From Elysia marginata (taxonomy: Eukaryota; Mollusca; Gastropoda; Plakobranchidae), in the NCBI GenBank assembly GCA_019649035.1, contig BMAT01006418.1:679891-704246 (forward strand): a stretch of 24,356 bases of DNA. The letters are read 5' to 3'. The notes under the pieces were generated by a model that was not told the DNA's origin, made no database searches, and was given only the letters and a program-made list of their open reading frames with translations. Below are positions 8,999 through 18,810 of this stretch, one piece after another (position 1 is the first letter of the stretch; each line of letters starts with the position of its first letter). A program made the translations under genes and the position numbers.

Positions 8999-10105
8999 TG
9001 ACACTGTTGGCCTTCATATACTAATAATGCAGGCCTGAATTCTGTCAAAAGTCATGACCAGTTCAGTTTTCAAGCATCCTCTGGTCTCTTATAGATACTA
9101 TCGAGCTTTCAATGGCTCTTTCAATGCAGTGTCTTCATAGAACCCAAGAATGATGAGATTAAAATACAAGAGGAAAGATAATGTACTGGCCTGTCACATG
9201 TTTGTGTTAAAGTAAAATTAACCTGACTTTTCTTTATCAAGCCTCCAATTGGCCGCTAACCCCACTCTTTTTTTTTTTCTCTTTTAACCCTAGACATGTT
9301 ACATATTAATTTTCTGGGTCATAATTTCCCTACGTGTTAGTTCTAAAAATAGGAAATTGTCTTTATAATAGCTGATGAGATCAGCCGACAACGCTTCTAG
9401 GGTTAACTGTCATTTCATTAGATCAAGAGTTCTTGTTTGGCTCTTAGTTATCTTGTGTCATCTGTCAATGTTAAACAGACACATACTGCTGCCTGTGTAG
9501 ATGACTGTTTAAAAGCATTGCTATTGAAAGCTGCATTTTCTTTACTGATTTTGCTGTGATAGACTGACGCTCTAGCTGTCATACAACACTGCTCCAAATT
9601 GAATTGTTGCAACCACTAGGTTTAAATATTATTGGTTTTTTAAAGGGTAAGAGTGATAAAAAGTGCTGTTAAGATTTTCAGAAAATCAGCTGCTCTATGG
9701 TGCTGCTCTATGTTGTAAAGATAACAGAAACGCTGATAATGGGCCATCAATAGCAGTGAATTTATTTAACTCAACGTCTTTAAGGTTGACCCAGTTGTCT
9801 AGATTTATGCTTGGCCGTAGAGTTTATTTTAAGGGTTATGTCAAGCTGGCTGACCAATAGATGTAAGGTTTGATTACAGTGATTACTTGTAAGTTAAAAG
9901 ATTTGACACAAAAAGTTTTGACTTTTTGCTACACATTATGCAGGAAACATTTTTATTTCATTTCAAGTGATGAGTATGTGAATTCAGTGCAAAACATCTT
10001 ATCAATAGCAGAATAGTATAGTATTTATATAGTATTTATCCTTTCATAAAAGTAAACTAAGCCAGCACAAGGTACCAAATAAAGAAGTAATCCAGGGTTT
10101 GCTCA
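8999..10105 (+). other. REV3L: probable REV3L 3' UTR
   Basis: Two poly(A) choices are visible: ATTAAA at 9158-9163 followed by a GT-rich stretch near 9193-9212, and a canonical AATAAA at 10078-10083. With the second, the UTR would contain the small TTAA element at 9288-9402. The end cannot be fixed without transcript data. Confidence 0.45.
9288..9402. mobile_element. 115-bp TTAA-flanked miniature element, piggyBac-type ends
   Basis: The ends are CCCTAGA and its complement TCTAGGG, each directly abutting TTAA (9284-9287 and 9403-9406). TTAA duplication plus a CCCTAGA terminus is the piggyBac signature. Inside, GCTGAT-GAG-ATCAGC forms a short subterminal hairpin at about 9371-9385. It has no coding capacity. 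The inverted repeat is only seven bases, so chance is not excluded. Confidence 0.5.
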
Positions 10106-11105
10106 AGTCTTGTGGAACTTCACAAATGCTCAGGCAGAGAAGATCATTTTTAACGAACAACAAAACCTTCATATCAAACATGAGCGTATTCTGTAAAGTG
10201 AAAGTAAGTTACTGAGTCAATTGGATAGACAAAACACACAAATAAATGTTGAAAGGTCAAAAAAAATTTTGCCAGTCCAACTGATTGTGTTTGGATTTGA
10301 AATTATAAGGAATATAAAATGTTACTGTCACATTTTCATTTAGTCTTGAATTTGTTTTCACAATAACGATTGGGAGAAACTGTATTATAAAGAAGCCAGG
10401 AAGTTTTTCTTCATATTTTTTCTCCAATTAAAGAATGAACTTTTTGAAAAGCAATAAGAAACAAGCTCAAGTATAGACAGTAATACGTAATTGAAACAAC
10501 TTGAGGCTGTGGTCTTCCGGTTTCCTTATTTTCTATGTTTTGGTATGATTATAGAAACTTAAACACAGCCATACTTGTGTTATTTATACCAGACAAATGA
10601 AAATCTGTAAAAACTGATATAGAAGCGGCTATTGCTCACTTTTTTTTCCATTTAAATTTATCACCATAAAATATGACATTTTGATTTTTTTTTTGTTTGG
10701 AAATGTATAACATATCACTGTAATATTTTGTGACTTTATGGATTACCATGGAAACCATCTATAATAGGCTCTGATTGTTTTGGTCCAATCATCCTTGTTA
10801 TATCAGGTTTACACTGTAAGCAAAAATATGACAAATCTGTGGTCAAGTAATCAATTTTCGAAGTTAACAATACTCTTCACTTTCATTTAAGTACTCAAAT
10901 TTATGACATTGTGCAATAAGACTACTTGTTTTTTTTAAGCAACCCAGGCAAGTTCCTGATTAAATATCAAGTCAAGTATGACCAACTTTAAATGTTTGTG
11001 AGAAGTTGTACTGATGCACTGCGTTTTTAGCTTTTTTTCTTTATACTTTCACTTGATCAAAATTTTTGTAAAACGAAAAAGATTTCATACCTTCAAAGTT
11101 ACATA
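10106..11105. other. intergenic, nothing recognised
   Basis: AT-rich DNA with no ORF of interest, no repeat and no RNA gene that I can support. It could be an extended REV3L 3' UTR if the AATAAA at 10078 is skipped. Confidence 0.5.
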
Positions 11106-11959
11106 CAGTGGAATCTACTAGATGTCAACTTGCTTTAAGTCAATTCTTGGTTAAAACGAACACTTCACAACAGTCCCACTTTTTTCCTTCTTTATTTAAG
11201 TAACTTTATTTCACATTAAGTCAACTGCCTTGGACCTATTTTTGCCTTAAGTCAACACCTGGTGGTCATGTGGAAAAAGATAGAGACACCAGATGGGTCT
11301 TGATAGAGACAAAGAGATGGGTGGGTGGGCGATCTTTGTTTCCATTCATGATTCAGATACTCCGTGCAGCGCGTGCTCGTGGCATCTACTTATGGCACCA
11401 TCCTGTCTTTGATGGGCATAATTGATTGACAATTTACTGTTATTTGGTCTGATCAAAAACTTTGTAGACATAATTTTGGGTGTTCAGTCCGGTTGTTTAA
11501 ATTGGGCTTACAAAGACATTGCAAGGTGGTATTTACACTTTTATGGCATCTAGGGTATGTTAAGTATCAAACATGTAGTTTGATAAAAAAAAGGTGATAA
11601 TTTAGTCTATTGCCTTGGTACCAAATCAATTTTTGGAAAGTGCTCAAAATCACATTTCATCATAGCAGTGCAAAATTCTTTTTGTTGATCTGAACTTTGA
11701 ACATGAGTTTTGAAAAGAAAAAATTCTGTACGGACTGGGACTAAGCCCTGGCATTATATATAGAGACTGCTGTATATATGTGTATTATTAATATTTGTTA
11801 TGGAAACAAGCATATGCTTTTGTTTTAGTTCTTAGGTCTGAAAACTGATCTCATAGTTTGTCTCAAAGGGTGTTTTTTTTTTCAATTTTTCAAATTTAAA
11901 AATTTAATATCTTAATATGGCTGTCCCAAGTCTTTCTGATGTCTTTCTGAAGTCCACTG
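11106..11959. mobile_element. possible pogo/Tigger-like DNA transposon relic
   Basis: The left end is TA/CAGTGGAATCT and the right end TCCACTG/TA, so 854 bp lie between TA duplications with CAGTGGA ends. The left end continues with GGTTAAAACGAACAC and AGTCCCACTT, wording typical of pogo-type termini, and has three TTAAGTCAA motifs at 11135, 11216 and 11247. The right terminal repeat matches only loosely beyond the first seven bases, and no transposase is visible. It would be an old, non-autonomous or deleted copy. Confidence 0.4.
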
Positions 11960-14900
11960 TAATTTTAAAACACAATTTTTCTTTGCCAACAAATAATTGA
12001 CACTCAACTTACACATACATCAATTTATAGTGTGTGAGCAGACTCTTTATAAAATTTAAATTCATCTAAATTTTTTTTTCTGTTGTATACATGCTTTTGT
12101 CTTCTGAAATTGATAGAGACTTATCTGGAAAATGGTAATTGGTAGAACTTTTTCGGTCATAACAGTTTATTTTTACTACTTCTGAGGCAAAAAAAAAATA
12201 TTTTTTTAAGGAATCTGTTTTTTATTTCATTTAAATGTAGGGGGCCTATAGGGCCTCTTTTGTCAACAAGATTTTGTTATTGATTGTTGAACCTCCAAGT
12301 TTCTATAAGAGTTTTCTATAGATTAACTTTGGTTGATAAATACTACCACCATTAGTATTTAAGTTTATTTGGTAGTTCTTTTCTGTTAAACCAGCCTCAT
12401 TTTTCCGTTCCAACTGATGGCGGAAACATGCTTATCAACATAGTTTGCCATGTCAAAAGTTGTTATCATAAAGCTGCTGATGCAAATCTGTAATGGACTT
12501 GAAATATGGAATGAAAGAAACTGCATGTTTTCATCAAATTTTTCATTTTGGGAAATTAAATATTCATGTATATGTTATAAGATTTGTCTATTGCTGATTT
12601 TCTTGGCTGTCTCTTTGACACCTGAGATTTTATTTCATTTCAGTCATTGTACTAGCACAGCTTTGAAAATTTTTTGAAATTTCATTTCTTAAACCCTACT
12701 CATTAGCTTTTTTTTAAAAAAAGGCCTCATCTCCAATTTAATGCCGTTCAATTTGCTGTTTTCAGCTATGTTCAAGATTACTGCTGAAGCAGGAAAATTA
12801 TTGATGAAATTTGATGAATATTCTGTCAGCACAGAACAGAGGATCAGTGTAAGATTTGAGGAATCTCATAGCAGTGCCTGTTATGTAAATTACAGGTTGC
12901 CTATATTAAAGTTACTTCCTCCTCCTATAGTACAAGACCTATAAAGCATACTTCTTGCCATATCCAACTTTCTGCTGCATAATTTATCTTTGCTGCCTGC
13001 TCCTTTCTGCTTTATACAAATTTGTATGAGACATAATAAAACTTACTTGTATCTGCTTAAAGCCAATTAGAGTCAGTGGACTTCTTGAATAACTCATCTT
13101 ATCTGTTTTTAACTGAGAATGACAGTTACTGTACTCAGTAGAAACCTATAGACTCTTATATTGTCTTTCTTCTTTTTCTTATTTCCATTTTCTACTATAA
13201 TAATATTGTCTCAGCTCTACGGGCATGTGATGCCATCATTCTATGGTTGTAAAAAAATAAAATTGTTGTTGCATGGATCAGTTTGAGTGCTAAATTGAAG
13301 ATACTTGTGCAATCAATAATCATTTCATACATATTTTTCTTTATAGAGAAAACCATATTTGCTCTCAGTGTGTTTCAAAGTCTTGATATTTTTTATATTG
13401 TAAAGTCGTATACAAATGCAAAATATATCAGGATTTTGGGTACGTAAGATTTTTTTTAAAGCAATTTTTACAGTTTGCTGTACAAAAGGTAACCACATTT
13501 ACTTTTCATCTTATTTTTAACAAAGCGATAGCTTCTTCACTTGTAAAGTACCTTCAACATGATGTAATCAACAAATTGCATAGTTAAAAACTCATGTTGT
13601 AAATTGAATGCTTGCCCCATCCTCCTCCCATGTTGCTGCCTGCTGTACAGCTTTCATACATACATATACTTTGATAAACTCTATCTGCCATTTGTCTCAG
13701 AGTTCATAAAATGTTTATTCACTTTTATACTTCTTAATGTATATTGAATGTTATTATCATCAATATTTGCTTTAAAATGAATAGCCTATAGTGGGTTCTG
13801 TAGATGTAGGCTTATAATATTTATAAATTACAATGAACTTTATATCATCATCTTTGATATATTACACATGTATATATATTCACTTAAAAAGGGGGCTATT
13901 ATTTTTATGGTTTTTTGTTGACTTGAGCCTTTACTATGTTCAAATATTAATATACATTTATAAGTGTCTAATTGAGAATATATCTATTTGTTTATTTTCA
14001 AAACTTGCATGATTTTAATTGTCATAATTGCCTGATGGTTGGTTTGTATTGAGGAGTGTTTGTTGTTAAGTTGATTCTTGGGCAGGGAAAAAAATGTTTA
14101 TTGAATGCTTTTTGATAGTATGAATGATTGATATGATTTTCTAAGTAAACTATGGGAAGGAGGTGAGGGTTGAAGAGGTTGATCTTGATGATACAGGCTG
14201 GAAGGAAATCTCGGAAAGCTTTACAATTATCTGCTATTGTAACAAGATTGATATAATGATGGAGATCTATATCTGAAGTCGCAAATATCTCCCCAAAGCT
14301 TCCTAAAGATTTTTTAAGCATAATTTTTTTTTTCTTAGTCTATATCACAAGTGATTACATAATGATGTTTCAAAGCCATTGTGTGTTGGAACACTGTAAT
14401 AATTTTATTGCTATATGTATTAGAATTATGTATTCATTAAGATCATTTCTGTATTGAGAGTAATCATGATTATGTTGTACATTTTATTTGGGGTAGTATT
14501 GTCACTCTGCTCCATAAGTTGCTTGTGCTCTCTGTGACTGATTGCTTCAGCCATTCTATGACATTTTTCATTGTTCCCTGTACATGCATAATGTTGTCAT
14601 AAATAAAACATCATTTAGCTGAACTTATGATCACTTAGTTGTTTTTTTTTCTTTAATGTAGTTGAGTCACTGAAATTCTAAGCTTACTAATACTATTGAT
14701 TATGGTTTATGTTTGAGACACAGACATCAAACTATTTCAAGCCGAACATAATATTTAATGTTAGGGGTATGGCAATGTAGATCTTCAAGAAGGTTTACAG
14801 GTGGAGAGAGTGGGATAAGATTCCCAATACAAATTGAAACATGACTGTATCAAGACTTTAGTAAGCTTCTAGATCTGGATTTATGATAAATGTGAGGCGA

Positions 14901-15109
14901 CCAGGGTAAATAGTACGCACGTCAAAATTGTTGACATATTTGAGCTATTAACATTTATGAAAGAGGTTGAAAAAATTATAACTCTGCATTGAGTTATTCC
15001 AACTTCTAGAGAATAAAAATGGTTTACTATGTAACAAAAGGCTCTGACTCAAAATTAGGCTTGAGCGACTTGTGCTTGATTAGCCCTGGTTGCCTTATTA
15101 AGAAATTTT
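11960..15109. other. intergenic, nothing recognised
   Basis: Three kilobases of AT-rich DNA. AATAAA motifs near 13036 and 14602 could serve long REV3L transcripts. Short open frames on both strands show no domain or codon pattern I recognise. Confidence 0.5.
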
Positions 15110-15113
15110 TTAA

Positions 15114-15398
15114 CTCAATCGAGTCACGCCCTATAAGCCAGCCTAAGTACCCAGAATCGCGCCATTTTTGCCAATTTTTTTCACCGCGATTAAAAAAATT
15201 AGTAAAAAAAAGTTGTCAGAGGGAAATCACCAAATTCAACTAGAAAAGATGCCTTATCTAACAATACCAGGATGGCTGCCTTTTGACCTATGGCTTTTTG
15301 GGAAAAAAATTCTATGATCCGTCGTGTTATATGATACAACGCGACTTGAGCGCCCACATAGGCTTTCCTTTCATATGATACGACACGACTTCATTGAG
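15114..15398. mobile_element. TTAA-flanked miniature transposon (piggyBac-like)
   Basis: The left end reads TTAA/CTCAATCGAGTCACG, and the right end, reverse-complemented, reads TTAA/CTCAATGAAGTCGTG. About 15 of 24 terminal positions match, including the first six bases and an AGTC block. TTAA sits exactly at both borders (15110-15113, 15399-15402). Near the right end, ATATGATAC followed by RACRCGACTT occurs twice (about 15331 and 15373) as a subterminal direct repeat, a usual transposase-binding layout. No ORF. Confidence 0.6.
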
Positions 15399-15402
15399 TT
15401 AA

Positions 15403-16897
15403 CCTTCTGCAATTATTTCTTGCCCCTTTCTTGGACATTAACATACAAAACTGAAAGGTTATATTCGGCAAGGGCACTAAATGAATCCAGTTGCAGAATT
15501 TTGAGATAAAGAAATTTTTTTAAAGAGCTTTAAGTTTAAAACCCATAAAAGTTGTGAAAAAAATTGCTTTAATATTTTAAGTCCTGAGTGGTTGACTTTG
15601 CAGGATTAGGGGTCAGTGAGACCAATTTAAAGATTTTTCCATTAAAAAGGTTTTGAAGAGCACACCAAATAGAATGGTTAAATTTTTTCATTTCCAGCTA
15701 TAATTTGGATTGTTTTTGGTTGGATGTCTTGAAATGCCCAAATTAAACTTAGAAAATTTGTGCCCCCGTCTGAAAGAAAAAAAATTGATGATTTTTTACC
15801 ATATGGGATAGATTATATCTGTTTTTAAAAATGGCCCGTTTTGTTTGTAATGCTATAAATATGTTAAATCTAGACTTAGAGGATAAAATAATCAATTCCT
15901 TAATTGTGGAACCCCTCAATTAAGACTCATCAATAGAGACCTCCGCTCTTGTAAGACTTAAGATTTGAGGACATCCCCTTATATGGGTATAGTAGTTTAA
16001 CCCCTCAACAAAAATCCCCCTCTAATAAGACCTGTTTTACTATACTAACAATTTTCAAGGTTTTCCTTCATTGGTTTTACTGTATATCTAACTCGTAACA
16101 AATTAACTTGTCTGTTGCTTTTACTGCAACCAAACTATACATTTACACAATATAAACTTTTGCAAGTGTTTCAGTATTTGCAAAAATAAGTCTGGAAATT
16201 TAAAACACAGGTAAGTCCTCTGAATAGTTCAGAGAGTTCCATGACTTTTTTTTTCAAGCACAACCTCCGAAACATAACATCAGCTCACTATTTTCTTCAT
16301 AAAAAGGTTTATTCACATAAAATTAAGCTTGACAGCTTTTCAAAGTTCACTGTATCGAAACCAAACTGCATATAAGCTAATGCATGCAATTTTTATGGCA
16401 TAACATAATAGTATTTGAACAACTTAAAAAACCCAATCGTCTTTATTTTTCTTGCAAACCCACTATGAGAATGATTGAAAGATTGAAAGAAATGAGTATG
16501 ATTGTCAGTTCACAACAGGAAAAGCAGTTTTCTGTAACAATAATATCATATGGTTAAGCCAAAAAATGGATACAAGGAAAGGAACAAAAACAGATTTGAA
16601 ACTATACAATGAATTGACTATGCAAAGCAGAAATGGGAGGTAACTTTTGAAAATCAGATAATACTGGCTTTTAACTTATCATCATTGTCACCTTAATCAA
16701 CTAGAGCAGTTTGTTTATCATAACAAGTGTTAAATATTAAACTACTATTATAAGGATTAAACCTTCTTACAAAAAAAAGCTTCCTTGAGCATGATTTACA
16801 GATTTTTTTTTCATCCATGCTAGAAAAAAATTGCACACGTTGTCAACTGCATCTTCTTTCTAAGTTTCACATAATAAAATTGCCAAAACCTCATATT
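15403..16897. other. intergenic, one possible transposon end
   Basis: Mostly unrecognised. Around 15903-16035, GTGGAACCCCTCAATTAAGACT is followed by further CTTGTAAGACTT and CTCTAATAAGACC blocks, which recall the repeated TAAGACC wording of pogo-type ends. No matching opposite end is found, so it is left as a note. Confidence 0.35.
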
Positions 16898-17032
16898 TAA
16901 CGGATTATGACTGTCTCATGTATACATATGTAACTCTAATCACGGACTCAAGACTTTGCTACTGAGTGCCTATCAGATTAGTTGTTTCGATACATCTGGG
17001 CCTACTTTGTTACTGTGTTAGTTTTACTGTTA
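16898..17032 (+). repeat. left terminal inverted repeat
   Basis: Mirror copy of 17515-17652. Its GTATACATATGTAAC portion is itself partly palindromic. Confidence 0.88.
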
Positions 17033-17514
17033 CAAGATCTGCTGTCACATAGTCACAGCCAGGGATCGGGCATGCAACCGCAGGCATGGTTCTTGGTTAC
17101 GCTAACTGACTGTGGTCATAGATAAAAACGCTGTCTATTGTTGGAATCGTTTATTAAACCCAAAAACAATGACCACAGTTCTGAAATTAAAGGAACAAAA
17201 GAGACAATTACATCTAGATCTACAATGACCAGAATGCGACAAAAGAAATAATATAGTAATATCAGACCAAGTTTCTGCAGACGAAGGGAAGTGCAGAACC
17301 GGATTGTGTCTACTACAATGGTTGGAAGCGTTCGGTATCACAGAACTAAATATAAATTAGAAATAAATATATAACCACATAAATGAGGATTGAATTAGGT
17401 AGGCCACATGATCTATGGCTTGATTGGTAAGCAAATACTTACAAATAAATTATGTAAAATATAATCCATGTTTCCACAGTCTGAGAGCCGCACTCAATCA
17501 AGTCACTACCTAAC

Positions 17515-17652
17515 TAACAGTAAAACTAACACAGTAACACAGTAGGCCTACAGGTATCGAAACAGCTAATCTGATAGGCACTCAGTAGCAACGTCTTGTG
17601 TCCGTGATTAGAGTTACATATGTATACATATGTAGACAGTCATAATCCGTTA
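17515..17652 (-). repeat. right terminal inverted repeat
   Basis: Reverse complement of the left repeat, with small differences such as TACATATGTATACATATG in place of TCATGTATACATATG. Confidence 0.88.
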
Positions 17653-18615
17653 ATATTCACATGTTTATTAAGAAACAAGCATTGCCATAACCCCATTGCT
17701 CATAATGCATCAGAGGTACCAAAGCGTCATTGCACACACTAATGAATAAACATTTTTTTAGATATAATTACTTGAATTTTAAACTTTTTATTCTGTTCAA
17801 TTTTTAAGTACACTAATCTCACAAAATTAACGTAATCATGGACTTCATGATACATGTAAAAATAAAAAAATAAGAAAAACAACCCTGAAGTAAGCATTTG
17901 TACCGAGTATAAAATCAGTTTTGGTGTACAATACATAAATGGTATATCCATGTTTGAGGCTATTGCTTCAAGAGTCAAGCAATAGCTTCTACTTTGTAGG
18001 AACAAAATTTTCATTTCTCCAGGAACAAAAAAATTCTATAGATGTATTTATGAACAGACATTTTGAGTTACATTAAAGTTATATTTTCAGCTTGTGTAAA
18101 AGACAGATTGAAAAAATCTGTAGAAAACAATTCAATGGAGCAAAAAAAATGACCTAATAAAATTTAAAAAGCCTTATGTTTTGAGTCTGTTGAGAAGCAA
18201 TGTAAGCCTTTTTCTAAGAGAATTGAAGTAATATTAAATGATGTCGTTTATTATAAAATTCAGTCAATTCTCTGGTTTTTTCATTCATCTTGACACATGC
18301 AAGCGCAGGTCTAGTGAAAGGAGTACTTTCCTGTGTGGTTTTTAGTAATGGTTTTTAGTAGTACTAATTTTAGAGAGTTTTTGTCATCAGACTTTTATGC
18401 TTAGGGGATATGAGAGAAAGTAGGAGCAAATAAAAAAACCTTCCATTTGCATAGATGGCAGTGTAATGTTTGAGTTGAGAAAATCCAGAGTTAAGATTCA
18501 GCAATGTCATAAAGTGAAAAAAAATAATCTTTATAGTTTTGATAGAGCCCAAATTATCACAGTTTGATTTGAGAAGTTTCCACAGTACCCTGTAAATGAC
18601 CTAAATTCACAAAAC
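17653..18615 (-). other. 3' flank and probable 3' UTR of the NHL gene
   Basis: Reading the - strand past the NHL stop codon, the first AATAAA is at 18252-18247, which would give a UTR of about 370 nt. Further AATAAA motifs lie near 17790 and 17670. A small direct repeat GGTTTTTAGTA occurs near 18339-18361. Nothing else recognised. Confidence 0.45.
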
Positions 18616-18810
18616 TTAGATATTGGGTGATGCCACCGGTGTCCTCCTCTTGCTCCCTGGAGTTTTGCCCTCATGGCATGGGCACTGGCGGTAGCGGAAA
18701 ATCTTAACACAATGCTCTCCTCCAACACTAAACTCTGTAGCAACCATGTGACCCTCCAACCCGAGTGCTAGGGAATGGATATTACCTGCGTCATCTGTCG
18801 GCATCAGGAC
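18616..18810 (-). CDS. NHL gene last exon: final blade and basic tail
   Basis: Sixty-four codons plus TAA after acceptor TTCTTTGTCAG. It covers residues 330-393: the last NHL blade (NIHSLALGLEGHMVATEF ... HCVKIFRY) and a tail with CPC and two TP sites within KTPGSKRRTP. The TP sites next to basic residues resemble proline-directed kinase sites, which is inference only. Confidence 0.9.
   Translation of the reverse strand, partial: VLMPTDDAGNIHSLALGLEGHMVATEFSVGGEHCVKIFRYRQCPCHEGKTPGSKRRTPVASPNI

Larger units (their letters stand above)
16898..17652. mobile_element. 755-bp non-autonomous DNA transposon with long terminal inverted repeats
   Basis: The first 135 bp (16898-17032) and the last 138 bp (17515-17652) are inverted copies of each other with roughly ten differences. 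They start TAACGGATTATGACTGTC and run through TACTGAGTGCCTATCAGATTA to TTACTGTTA. Both ends abut ATATT (16893-16897 and 17653-17657), which fits a 5-bp target duplication. The alternative is a TA duplication with ends ACGGATTATG. The 480-bp core has a short hairpin (ACTGTGGTCAT with ATGACCACAGT, about 17109 and 17168) but no transposase. Superfamily unassigned. Confidence 0.85.

Noticed and set aside
14022-14321. 99-residue open frame on the - strand
   Set aside because: It has a start codon but no recognisable domain and no splice or promoter context, and it lies in AT-rich intergenic DNA where such lengths arise by chance.
15019-15509. Two short + strand frames over the TTAA element
   Set aside because: They cross the element borders and show no domain, and composition alone explains them.
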